Source of the DNA: CAYFJO01 sp964343305
Lineage (GTDB): Bacteria; Planctomycetota; Planctomycetia; Pirellulales; Pirellulaceae
Assembly (NCBI GenBank): GCA_964343305.1
Contig: CAYFJO010000422.1
Coordinates: 1 to 9,458 of the forward strand
Direction: 5' to 3'
Length of the DNA: 9,458 nt
A program made the translations under genes and the position numbers. Of the stretch, positions 1 through 7,270 are shown in pieces. Numbering within the stretch: position 1 is the stretch's first letter; the number at the start of each line of letters is the position of its first letter. Below the pieces are notes generated by a model. The model did no database searches and was not told where the DNA came from. It saw only the letters and a program-made list of their open reading frames with translations.

Positions 1-808
1 GAGGATACGTGAAGTTGAATTCCATGCCGCTCGATTCCGCATAACGCACGACGTCGAGCCAGTGCCGCCCCCATCGTTCGCCGAATCGATCGGAATCCAA
101 CAGCCGGTCAATCAAATTGGCCAGTGCGTCAGGCGAGTTGTCCGCCACAAATGCTTCGACCTCATTCGGCGTCGGCGGCAACCCGATGAGATCGAAGAAG
201 ACGCGGCGCGCCAGTGTCTTCCGATTTGCATCCGCGACGGGCTTCACGCCTTGGGATTCCATGCGAGCCAGAATAAAATGATCGATCTCGTCGCGCGGCC
301 AATCGGCCTGCTTGACGTGTGGCGGCTCGACCGATTGAGGTGGCTGGAATGACCAATGTTGTTTTCCCGCCGCGAGCCGTTCGTCTTTCGCCGTTGGGCC
401 GGCGTCTTTCCGCGAGTCCGGCGCACCGAGCCGAATCCACTCTTCGAACGCCGCGATGACTTCAGCAGTAAGTTTGTGCTTGGGCGGCATGGCCGAAGCA
501 TCTTCTTCATGGCGGAGCATCGGAATCAACGGGCTTTTGTCGACATCGTGCGCAACCAACGCAGGTCCGGAATCGCCACCGCGAAGCAATCCCGCTGGCG
601 AATCGAGTTCCAATCCACCCTCGACCTTCTCGCCGCTTTTGGAGTGACACTCATAGCACTGCTTGACCAACACTGGCTCGATCCGCGTTTCGAACAGAGC
701 AATTCCCTTGGCATTTGGCGTCCCGTCGCTGGAATCGTCAGCCAGCGCAAACACTCCCACCAATGAAACGGTAAGCAACGAGACGAGACAGACCAGAGTG
801 CGACCCAT
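1..808 (-). CDS. PSCyt1/DUF1549 (PSD1-family) exported cytochrome-type protein, C-terminal part beyond the window
   Basis: Reading the minus strand from an ATG at 808-806 gives 269 codons with no stop to the window edge, so the gene is partial at its 3' end. Residues 1-23 form a Sec signal peptide (hydrophobic core LVCLVSLLTVSLVGVFA, likely cleaved after ALA). C51-x-x-C54-H55 is a single c-type haem motif of the PSCyt1 type. The MPPK stretch near 108-111 and the following helix ending EEWIRLGAP fit that domain. From about 172 a PSCyt2/DUF1549 domain begins: DEIDHFILARM, the hallmark DLIGLPPTP at 206-214, then RHWLDVVRYAES at 248-259. The missing part should hold the rest of DUF1549 and DUF1553. 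AAGGA lies about 8-9 bases before the start. It is divergent from a paralogue at 1052 and shares a 243-bp intergenic region with it. Family proteins are abundant in planctomycetes and usually precede a DUF1501 gene; their reaction is unknown. Confidence 0.93.
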   Translation of the reverse strand, partial: MGRTLVCLVSLLTVSLVGVFALADDSSDGTPNAKGIALFETRIEPVLVKQCYECHSKSGEKVEGGLELDSPAGLLRGGDSGPALVAHDVDKSPLIPMLRHEEDASAMPPKHKLTAEVIAAFEEWIRLGAPDSRKDAGPTAKDERLAAGKQHWSFQPPQSVEPPHVKQADWPRDEIDHFILARMESQGVKPVADANRKTLARRVFFDLIGLPPTPNEVEAFVADNSPDALANLIDRLLDSDRFGERWGRHWLDVVRYAESSGMEFNFTYP

Positions 809-1051
809 GACCCGTGTCCTTTTTCCATGTCGGGGTGGGAAGGTGGGCAGTTGATCGCCGACACGGAAGCGACCAAACTAGGGGGAATTCCATTGCACCC
901 TCAATCTAATCGAGATATTATGGATGTCAAGGTCCGTTTGTCCGCCACTCCCGCCAATTCCACCCCGCCCTTCGATCCTTGGATCATCCCACCGACACGT
1001 AATGAGCATAATCGCTCGCTCCTCCTACCAGAGCCAAACAAGGCATCAGTC
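809..1051. promoter_or_regulatory. Divergent intergenic control region between two PSD1-family genes
   Basis: This 243-bp stretch separates two divergently transcribed paralogues, so promoters for both should lie here. It is open in the plus frame of the right-hand gene (ATGs at 827 and 920), but the encoded peptide has no signal sequence or recognisable domain and would bury the real signal peptide. I therefore treat it as non-coding. The best promoter-like site found is on the plus strand at 893-921. I found no convincing promoter for the minus-strand gene and no clear operator palindrome. Confidence 0.6.
893..921 (+). promoter_or_regulatory. Candidate sigma70-type promoter for the PSD1-family gene at 1052
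   Basis: TTGCAC (893-898) and TATTAT (916-921) are separated by 17 bases. The -10 matches TATAAT at five of six positions; the -35 keeps only TTG. Transcription would start near 928, giving a leader of about 124 bases before the ATG at 1052. Planctomycete promoter consensus is poorly defined, so this is a candidate only. Confidence 0.3.
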
Positions 1052-3463
1052 ATGAATCGTTCAGCCAACGAAGATTTTCGGTTGTTGGGAAACCGTGCAC
1101 AGATCGCGATGATTCTGCTGGGAATCGCCTTGGTGATTGGTTCGAGCAACGCGGAAGACGATGTCCAATACAACCGCGACATCCGGCGAATCTTATCCGA
1201 CAACTGTTTTGCCTGTCATGGACGCGACGCGGAACATCGCGAAGGTGGCTTGCGACTTGATCAACGGGAAGGTGCGCTGGCGGAAGCCGATTCTGGCGAG
1301 CGGTCGATTGTGCCAGGGGATGTGTCAACAAGCGAACTCTATCGGCGCATCATCAGCGACGACGAAGACGAACGTATGCCGCCGCCCGATTCGAACAAGA
1401 CGTTGACTCGGGAAGAAGTCGACTTGGTCCGCCGCTGGATCGAGCAAGGTGCAACGTATCAAGCACATTGGTCGTTCGTGCCACCCGCGAAGGTCACACC
1501 GCCCGCTGTCAAGGCGCAGCAAGTCAACAACGACATCGATCGGTTTGTGTTTGCGCGGCTCAAGCGCGAAGGGCTCGTGCCATCACCGCAAGCGAACCGT
1601 CGTACCTTGATCCGGCGTGTGGCGCTGGACTTAACCGGACTTCCGCCCACTCCCGACGAGGTTGATGCGTTTGTCAACGATCAGCGACCGATCGACGCGG
1701 CGTACGAAATGGTCGTTGATCGTCTGTTGAAGTCGCCCCGTTATAGCGAGCACATGGCTTACGTCTGGCTTGATGCCGCTCGTTATGCCGACAGCGACGG
1801 GTACGAAAGCGATCCGCTGCGCAACATGTGGCCGTGGCGCGATTGGGTGGTATGGGCGTTGAATGAAAACATGCCGTATGACCAGTTCGTCATCGAACAA
1901 CTTGCGGGTGACCTGTTACCCGGTGCAACGATGCGACAGCGGCTGGCGACCGGTTTCAATCGCAACCACCGGCTGAACAACGAAGGCGGCATTTTGCCCG
2001 AAGAGTGGTTGGTGGAATACGTTGCCGATCGTGCGGAGACGACCGCCACCGTCTTCATGGGACTGAGCTGGGGCTGCGGGCGTTGTCACGAGCATAAGTA
2101 CGACCCCGAGACGCAAGAGGACTACTATCGCCTGTTCGCGTTCTTTCACAACTTGCCCGAAAAGGGTTCGGCGCGAGGAGACTCGACAGCCGAGCCGATG
2201 TTGAGTGTGCCCCGGCTGGCGAACATCGAGACATTTGAAGCTAATGACGCCGCCCTTCAAGAGTTGAAAAAACAACTGAGTGAGGTGGCACAAGACGACA
2301 CGTCGATCAAAGACCAGATCGCCAGCTTGGAGAAGACGCAGGCCCAGTTGCTCAAAACCGGCGCGAAAGTAATGGTGATGGCCGACATGCCTGAGCCGCG
2401 ACAGACTCATGTCCTTGTGCGTGGTGCCTACAATCGTCCGGGCAAGCCAGTGACGATGGGCACTCCGACTTGGCTGCCGCTGATGGAGGAATCGTGGCCG
2501 AAAAACCGCTTGGGTCTGGCGCGCTGGTTAGTCGACCGGCGACATCCGCTGACGGCCCGCGTTGCGGTGAACCGGATCTGGGCGCAACACTTTGGGATTG
2601 GATTGGTAAAGACTCAGGATGATTTTGGCACACAAGGCGAACCGCCCTCGCATCCCGATTTGCTCGACTACCTCGCGCTACGTTTCATCGAAACTGGCTG
2701 GGATGTGAAGGAACTGCACAAGTTGATCGTGATGAGCAGCACCTATCGGCAGACGTCCAATGTTGCTGCCACGCTCGATAACGCAAAGTCTGGTTACGAG
2801 ACCGATCCAGAGAACCGCTTGTTGGCGCGTGGGCCACGAATTCGATTACCGGCTGCAGTGATTCGCGACCAGGCTTTGGCCGTCAGCGGATTGCTTGTCG
2901 AACAGCGAGGCGGGCCGCCAGTCAAGCCTTATCAGGTCGCCGGCCTTTGGCGAGAAATTATCAAGGGCGGTCCAACGTATAAGCGAGACACAGGTGACAA
3001 ACTGTATCGCCGCAGTCTGTATACGTTGTGGCGACGTGCCGTCAAGCCACCTTTGATGCTGTTGCTGGATGCCAACGAGCGAGACACCTGCAAGGTCAGC
3101 CAGCAGCGCACGAATACTCCTCTTCAGGCACTTTTGCTTTTGAACGACGTCACCTTTGTCGAAGCCGCACGGGGCCTGGCCGAACGACTGATCCGCGAGG
3201 GCGGTGACGACGTGGCGGATCGCATCAGCTACGGCATGAAGTTGACAACGTGTCGCGGGCCAACGGCTGAAGAGTTGGCGATTCTCAAAGAGGAGCTGGA
3301 AAGTTATCGAGCGTCTTACCGCACGGTGCCGGAAGCGGCCAAGGCGTTGATCGCGATTGGCGAATCAAAACCGAATGCGCAAATCCCGGCGGCTGAACTC
3401 GCCGCATACACAGCGTTGGCGCGGCTGTTGCTAAATCTGGATGAAACGATCACGAGTGAATGA
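1052..3463 (+). CDS. PSCyt1-PSCyt2(DUF1549)-PSD1(DUF1553) exported cytochrome-type protein
   Basis: 803 residues. I chose the ATG at 1052 because AAGG lies 8 bases upstream and because it places a Sec signal peptide at the N terminus (hydrophobic 18-31, likely cleavage after SSNA at 34). Upstream in-frame ATGs (827, 920) would hide it. PSCyt1 spans about 38-135 with haem motif C52-FA-C55-H56. PSCyt2/DUF1549 spans about 158-370 with DLTGLPPTP at 193-201, WLDAARYADSDG at 239-250 and a second motif, C342-GR-C345-H346, in the conserved context CHEHKYDP. A short charged, probably coiled segment (392-435) links to PSD1/DUF1553 at about 485-745, with NRIWAQHFG at 507-515, MSSTYRQTSN at 561-570 and QRTNTPLQALLLLND at 685-699. 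It ends with the family-typical ARLLLNLDETIT. Length and domain order are normal for the family. Both CxxCH motifs suggest covalent haem, but redox activity is inferred. It is probably cotranscribed with the DUF1501 gene downstream. Confidence 0.95.
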   Translation: MNRSANEDFRLLGNRAQIAMILLGIALVIGSSNAEDDVQYNRDIRRILSDNCFACHGRDAEHREGGLRLDQREGALAEADSGERSIVPGDVSTSELYRRIISDDEDERMPPPDSNKTLTREEVDLVRRWIEQGATYQAHWSFVPPAKVTPPAVKAQQVNNDIDRFVFARLKREGLVPSPQANRRTLIRRVALDLTGLPPTPDEVDAFVNDQRPIDAAYEMVVDRLLKSPRYSEHMAYVWLDAARYADSDGYESDPLRNMWPWRDWVVWALNENMPYDQFVIEQLAGDLLPGATMRQRLATGFNRNHRLNNEGGILPEEWLVEYVADRAETTATVFMGLSWGCGRCHEHKYDPETQEDYYRLFAFFHNLPEKGSARGDSTAEPMLSVPRLANIETFEANDAALQELKKQLSEVAQDDTSIKDQIASLEKTQAQLLKTGAKVMVMADMPEPRQTHVLVRGAYNRPGKPVTMGTPTWLPLMEESWPKNRLGLARWLVDRRHPLTARVAVNRIWAQHFGIGLVKTQDDFGTQGEPPSHPDLLDYLALRFIETGWDVKELHKLIVMSSTYRQTSNVAATLDNAKSGYETDPENRLLARGPRIRLPAAVIRDQALAVSGLLVEQRGGPPVKPYQVAGLWREIIKGGPTYKRDTGDKLYRRSLYTLWRRAVKPPLMLLLDANERDTCKVSQQRTNTPLQALLLLNDVTFVEAARGLAERLIREGGDDVADRISYGMKLTTCRGPTAEELAILKEELESYRASYRTVPEAAKALIAIGESKPNAQIPAAELAAYTALARLLLNLDETITSE

Positions 3464-3464
3464 C

Positions 3465-3530
3465 GTAGGACGGATTTCCCATCCGTCCGTCAGACGATTG
3501 CAAAGTGGACGGATTGAAAATCCGTCTTAC
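3465..3530. repeat. Double-hairpin palindromic intergenic repeat (REP/BIME-like)
   Basis: Two tandem hairpins fill the gap between the PSD1-family and DUF1501 genes. The first (3468-3488) has an 8-bp stem GGACGGAT/ATCCGTCC around a 5-base loop. The second (3508-3526) has a 7-bp stem GACGGAT/ATCCGTC around a 5-base loop. The two units are also inverted copies of each other: 3465-3488 matches the reverse complement of 3507-3530 at 21 of 24 positions, so the whole can fold as one long stem with an 18-base loop. There is no T-run, so it does not look like a standard terminator. The element begins one base after the upstream stop codon. A mobile or dispersed nature is inferred from its structure; other copies cannot be seen in this window. 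Confidence 0.8.
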
Positions 3531-3545
3531 AGAAGAGACCAAGGT

Positions 3546-5018
3546 ATGAATCCCACTGACGAATTAAATCGCCTGGAAACACGACGGCACTTTCTCTTGT
3601 CGAGCGCCGTCAGCATCGGTGCGGCTGCATTAACGACGTTGCTCGGCGAATCGCCGGCGGCTGCCGCGAATCGTTTCAGCAAACGTGACGCGGATGGCGG
3701 CATCGAGGGCATTCGACATTTCGCGCCAACGGCGAAACGTGTCATCTATCTCTTTCAATCCGGCGGTCTGTCGCAGTTGGACCTGTACGACTACAAACCT
3801 CACCTGAAAGACCAACTCGGAAAAAGCCTTCCCCCGAGCGTGCAAATGGGGCAACGGCTGACTGGCTTTACGAAGAACCAGAAGACGCTGCCGATCGCGC
3901 CGTCGAAGTTTCATTACCGGCAACATGGTGAATGCGGCACCTGGTTTTCCGAGTTGTTGCCGAACTTGGCAAAACAGGCTGACGAGATTTGCCTGATCAA
4001 CTCGGTCTACACCGAGGCGATCAATCATGACCCGGCTCGTACGCTGTTGCAGACCGGCGCCCAATTGGCGGGCCGACCGAGTGTCGGCTCGTGGGTCAAC
4101 TACGGACTCGGTAGCTCGTGTCATGATCTTCCTGCGTTCATGGTGTTGACGTCGATCGGCAGTTGCAAGCGAACGCCGCAGCCTGTTTCGAGCCGCCTGT
4201 GGGGCAGTGGTTTTCTACCGTCGCAGTATCAAGGCGTCAAACTCCAGTCGGTCGGCGACCCGATTCTCAGCGTTTCCAATCCGCCGGGTCTCGACGCCGA
4301 TCTTCAAGGTCGTACGTTGAATGCTTTGGCACGGATGAATAAGATCCGAGCGAAACTGGTCGGCGATCCAGAGATTGATGCTCGCACGCGGCAATACGAG
4401 ATGGCGTTTCGCATGCAGATGTCTGTGCCGGATTTGACCAACACCGGCGATGAACCGGAAGAGACGTTTCAGTTGTACGGCGAAGACGCTCGCCGCCGCG
4501 GGACGTTTGCCGCCAATTGCCTGTTGGCACGCCGGATGGCCGAGCGCGGTGTTCGTTTCATTCAGCTCTATCACGTTGGCTGGGACCACCACAGGAATAT
4601 CCCGCGCGACATGCCGCTGATGTGCAAAGACACCGATCAGGCCGCCGCGGCCCTCATCGTCGATCTAAAACGCCGCGGACTCTTGAACGACACGCTCATC
4701 ATCTGGGGAAGCGAGTTCGGTCGGACGGTGTTCAGCCAAGGCGGGATCACAAAGGACGCTTACGGCCGCGATCACCACGGTCGTTGTTTCTCGTTCTGGA
4801 TGGCCGGCGGCGGCATCCAAGGCGGCATCACGTACGGCAAGACCGACGACTTCGGCTACAACGTCGTCGAAAACCCGGTTCACGCTCACGACCTGAACGC
4901 CACGATCCTGCACTGCTTGGGCGTGGACCATCGACGTTTGTCAGTCAAATTCCAAGGACTCGACGCGCGGCTGACCGGCGTTGAAGACCACAACCCGATC
5001 CGCGAAGTATTGCTTTAG
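3546..5018 (+). CDS. DUF1501 family protein, Tat-exported, alkaline phosphatase/sulfatase-like fold
   Basis: 490 residues from the ATG at 3546. An in-frame ATG at 3441 would overlap the upstream gene, translate through the palindromic repeat and bury the signal peptide. A twin-arginine signal is clear: TRRHFLLSS at 12-20, hydrophobic 21-33, AxA at 38-40, so export should be of the folded protein. The body follows DUF1501 throughout: VIYLFQSGGLSQLDLYDYKP (66-85), the HDPA segment at 161-164, GWDHH at 345-349, IIWGSEFGRTVFSQGG at 385-400, and GRDHHGRCFSFWMAGGG at 407-423. The Asp/His-rich motifs near the C terminus are where related alkaline-phosphatase-like enzymes bind metal. Catalysis is not proven for this family. 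DUF1501 genes commonly follow PSD1-family genes in planctomycetes, as here. The 82-bp gap holds a hairpin repeat. A purine-rich AGAAGAG (3531-3537) is the only plausible ribosome binding site. Confidence 0.94.
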   Translation: MNPTDELNRLETRRHFLLSSAVSIGAAALTTLLGESPAAAANRFSKRDADGGIEGIRHFAPTAKRVIYLFQSGGLSQLDLYDYKPHLKDQLGKSLPPSVQMGQRLTGFTKNQKTLPIAPSKFHYRQHGECGTWFSELLPNLAKQADEICLINSVYTEAINHDPARTLLQTGAQLAGRPSVGSWVNYGLGSSCHDLPAFMVLTSIGSCKRTPQPVSSRLWGSGFLPSQYQGVKLQSVGDPILSVSNPPGLDADLQGRTLNALARMNKIRAKLVGDPEIDARTRQYEMAFRMQMSVPDLTNTGDEPEETFQLYGEDARRRGTFAANCLLARRMAERGVRFIQLYHVGWDHHRNIPRDMPLMCKDTDQAAAALIVDLKRRGLLNDTLIIWGSEFGRTVFSQGGITKDAYGRDHHGRCFSFWMAGGGIQGGITYGKTDDFGYNVVENPVHAHDLNATILHCLGVDHRRLSVKFQGLDARLTGVEDHNPIREVLL

Positions 5019-5065
5019 TTCTATTTGCACAGAACATTAAGCACACAACTTACGGCGCCCAATAC

Positions 5066-6460
5066 ATGAAAACCTTCAGCATACTCATCGTGTTTACAAT
5101 TACTTTTCACTCCATCGAATCGGCTGCGGACACTCTCGATCAGATCCCGAATTTGAAATCCTTGCCCGATTCGACGACAGTCCTGCAAAAGACAATCGAC
5201 GATCGTGATGGCAACTTACTGCTTGGTAAAGACGAAGTACTTCGAATCACAAAGCCGCTCGTGTTCGACTTGGTCAAATACAAAGCGGTCGCTGTGAAAG
5301 CCGCTGGCGGAGTGACAATCGTCATGGACGGACCAGGGCCCGCGTTGCGATTCATTGGCTCGCACGACGGAACGGCGTCGCCCAAGTCGTTTCAACCAGC
5401 GACCTGGAATGAGCGTATGCCAATCGTTTCGGGGATCGAGATTCTGGGAAACCACGAAGCGGCTGACGGGATCGAGCTGGTGCAAACTGTCGGTGCGATC
5501 GTCAACGGTGTTTCCGTCCGTTGGTGTCGTCACGGCATCCATCTCGTCAATCGTAATCGCAACGTCCTCGTGTCCAATTGCCACCTGTACGAGAATTCGG
5601 GCGTTGGCATTTATCTAGATGATGTGAATCTGCATCAGATCAACGTCGGAACTTCACACATCTCGTACAATCGACAAGGGGGTATCGTCGTTCGCGATGG
5701 AAACGTTCGGAACTTGCAAGTCTCTGGCTGTGATATCGAAGGCAACATGCCGGCCGACGAGACACCGACGAACGTGGCAAACATCCTGATCGATGTTTCC
5801 GGTTCATCCGACACGCGCGCAAAGTCCATCGCCGAAATCGCGATCACGGGCTGTACGATTCAACACTCGGCAAACTATGGCGGGGGCGAGAATAAGACCG
5901 TCGCGCCCGGCGGGGCGAACATCCGATTGGCCGGAAAAGAAATCTATCCAATCGATTCCGTGACGATCTCGGGAAATGTACTAAGCGATACAACGACAAA
6001 CATTGATATCGATTACGCGCTCGACGTCGCGATCAATGCGAACAACTTTTTCGCACCGAAACCTGCCAATCTACGCGTCGCCAATTCGAAGCGAGTCGTC
6101 GTGTCGGGCAACACGTTTAACCCGCGACAGTTCGAACGACCTGGAACGATTACGTTTGAAGATTGTACGGATTGTGTGATCGCAAACTCGACGCTGCACA
6201 AGTTTGCAACGAGCGAAGGAGCATTGATTCTTAACCGCTGTAGCGGCCTCACACTCAATGGGCTAAACCTCAGCGATTGCGGTTCAGGCTTCGTGCTAAG
6301 AAACACGATCGACACAACCATTTCGAACTGCCGCGTCACACGCACAACGAGCGGTTCGCTGGATATCTCGATCAACGATAGCAACAAGAATATCCTGCTA
6401 GTTGGCAACGCCTTCGACGGTGTAACGAAAATCGCGGCTGAGGCGACGACTGAAGACTGA
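5066..6460 (+). CDS. Secreted right-handed parallel beta-helix repeat protein
   Basis: 464 residues. Residues 1-21 are a Sec signal peptide (FSILIVFTITF core, cleavage near ESA/AD). From about 115 to 455 the chain consists of short repeated coils of the PbH1/Beta_helix type, with recurring patterns such as VSNCHLYENSGVGIYL (169-184), VSGCDIEGN (219-227), ITGCTIQHS (260-268), ISGNVLSD (301-308), VSGNTFNP (346-353) and ISNCRVTRT (419-427). Hydrophobic and Asn positions recur about every 20-25 residues. This fold is shared by pectate lyase-like enzymes, epimerases and carbohydrate-binding proteins. No catalytic signature of a named lyase family is visible, so the activity is unknown. It follows the DUF1501 gene by 47 bp with no terminator, so it is likely the last gene of the same unit. 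I see no strong Shine-Dalgarno before this ATG. It could be an enzyme acting on a polysaccharide or a structural envelope protein. Confidence 0.88.
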   Translation: MKTFSILIVFTITFHSIESAADTLDQIPNLKSLPDSTTVLQKTIDDRDGNLLLGKDEVLRITKPLVFDLVKYKAVAVKAAGGVTIVMDGPGPALRFIGSHDGTASPKSFQPATWNERMPIVSGIEILGNHEAADGIELVQTVGAIVNGVSVRWCRHGIHLVNRNRNVLVSNCHLYENSGVGIYLDDVNLHQINVGTSHISYNRQGGIVVRDGNVRNLQVSGCDIEGNMPADETPTNVANILIDVSGSSDTRAKSIAEIAITGCTIQHSANYGGGENKTVAPGGANIRLAGKEIYPIDSVTISGNVLSDTTTNIDIDYALDVAINANNFFAPKPANLRVANSKRVVVSGNTFNPRQFERPGTITFEDCTDCVIANSTLHKFATSEGALILNRCSGLTLNGLNLSDCGSGFVLRNTIDTTISNCRVTRTTSGSLDISINDSNKNILLVGNAFDGVTKIAAEATTED

Positions 6461-6615
6461 CTCGCCTGATTTTTTGGTCAAAACAATGACGAGCAGTTCG
6501 CGCACCACACCTGCTTTGTTACAAAATCAGCCGCGTCAACCGCCGATTGTGTTGAGAGTCGTGCACGCGCCGGTTTGTCGACCGGTTGGATCACGTCACG
6601 AGCGACAAGCCTTGA
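6461..6615. other. Convergent intergenic spacer
   Basis: This 155-bp stretch lies between the 3' ends of two convergent genes, so terminators would be expected. The only hairpins seen are weak: CCGGT/ACCGG at 6570-6585 (5 bp, 6-base loop, no T-run), and an imperfect AATC/GATT-closed structure at 6526-6548 that on the minus strand is followed by TTGT. No gene or RNA is recognisable. Confidence 0.5.
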
Positions 6616-7080
6616 TTAGTTGTCCCAAAATCGCGTCAGTGGTCCAATGAGCGCGGTCGCTGATAGATCTTCCTTGACGAGGACGCGATCGCCCGGATGC
6701 AACGCGTAGTCGTCGCTGACCGCGACATGACGACGCTCAGGCTGATAATCGCCGCCCATCTTGATTTGACGTCCCGTCTTTGGATCAGTTCGCACGACAA
6801 CAAACTTCATCTTGCGAAACCTGTCGATCGCCCCTGATTGCTCCAAAGCACGCTGGACCGACATCATTTCGTTGAGCGGCAGTTTCTTGCGCTGCATTCT
6901 TCCGCGAAAGGGATAGAGTTCGACCGTGACCATCGACGCGTTGGCCTGACCGTTGGGGTCTTGGCCAGTGGGCAGTTCTCCCGAAAATGACCCATTGCCG
7001 GACATCAATTGGCAACCGGTTGCCCCACACAAAACGATCGGTGCTATCACCAGCGTAAGAAGGCGATTTAGAGCGTTCAT
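6616..7080 (-). CDS. Small predicted lipoprotein with SLBB-like, polysaccharide-export-type C-terminal region
   Basis: 154 residues from the ATG at 7080-7078. An in-frame ATG lies three codons earlier (7089), but there AAGG directly abuts the start codon. From the 7080 start, AAGGA lies 8 bases upstream, so the shorter form is preferred. The N terminus is a hydrophobic signal (LLTLVIAPIVL) ending in ATG-C23, an acceptable though not ideal lipobox, so lipidation at Cys23 and membrane anchoring are likely. A Gly/Asn/Ser-rich linker (28-50) follows. Residues 51-138 alternate predicted strands and one helix, with VTVELYPF (51-58), a helix at 73-90, KFVVVRTDP (92-100) and ALHPGDRVLVKED (126-138). 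The PGDRVLV turn is typical of beta-rich modules in polysaccharide export and SLBB proteins. The resemblance is by pattern only and the function is unknown. It is divergent from the ATPase-like gene across a 306-bp region and convergent with the beta-helix gene. Confidence 0.75.
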   Translation of the reverse strand: MNALNRLLTLVIAPIVLCGATGCQLMSGNGSFSGELPTGQDPNGQANASMVTVELYPFRGRMQRKKLPLNEMMSVQRALEQSGAIDRFRKMKFVVVRTDPKTGRQIKMGGDYQPERRHVAVSDDYALHPGDRVLVKEDLSATALIGPLTRFWDN

Positions 7081-7129
7081 ATCGAGCATCCTTGGGTCGA
7101 GGCAGGCAATCGTTAAACTTCTCCCATTT

Positions 7130-7142
7130 TACCGAGTCGGTA
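7130..7142. promoter_or_regulatory. 13-bp perfect palindrome, possible operator
   Basis: TACCGAGTCGGTA has 6-bp perfect arms around a central G. It overlaps the edge of a possible -10 box (TAAAAT, 7131-7126) for the lipoprotein gene, about 50 bases before that gene's start. Symmetry and position suit a repressor site; no regulator is encoded nearby. Confidence 0.3.
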
Positions 7143-7161
7143 TCTCGCTTAATCGGCTGCG

Positions 7162-7202
7162 TTTGTGGAGGACTTTAACGATTCTGCCGATTTTGTGGAT
7201 AA
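7162..7202. repeat. Paired TTTGTGGA direct repeat including a perfect DnaA-box 9-mer
   Basis: TTTGTGGA occurs at 7162-7169 and 7192-7199, 30 bp apart, or about three helical turns. The second copy continues to TGTGGATAA (7194-7202), the reverse complement of TTATCCACA, the strict DnaA-box consensus. The first copy extended to a 9-mer, and CTTTCCACA at 7239-7247, each have two mismatches to that box. No dnaA, dnaN or strongly AT-rich unwinding region is present, so it may be a DnaA-regulated promoter or chance. Confidence 0.35.
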
Positions 7203-7270
7203 GAAACTGGGATGGCCGCGAGGGAAAGGAGTCGATATCTTTCCACATCTTTTTTTGCGCCGCTCTGGCC

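Noticed and set aside
62..766. Plus-strand open frames at 62-352, 356-766 and 456-647
   Set aside because: They lie opposite a minus-strand frame with a signal peptide, a CxxCH motif and the DUF1549 hallmark DLIGLPPTP; their own products are Arg-rich and featureless.
827..1051. Upstream start (ATG 827 or 920) extending the PSD1-family protein by up to 75 residues
   Set aside because: The extension has no signal peptide and would bury a good one. ATG 1052 has AAGG at proper spacing.
3441..3545. ATG at 3441 as start of the DUF1501 gene
   Set aside because: It overlaps the upstream gene, translates through the palindromic repeat and places 35 extra residues before the Tat signal.
4517..4984. 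155-codon plus-strand frame inside the DUF1501 gene
   Set aside because: The product is Arg/His-rich low-complexity sequence typical of an out-of-frame reading of a GC-rich gene; the overlapping DUF1501 frame is conserved throughout.
6526..6585. Intrinsic terminators in the convergent spacer
   Set aside because: Stems are short or mismatched (CCGGT/ACCGG; AATC/GATT) and lack a proper T-tract, so no terminator is called.
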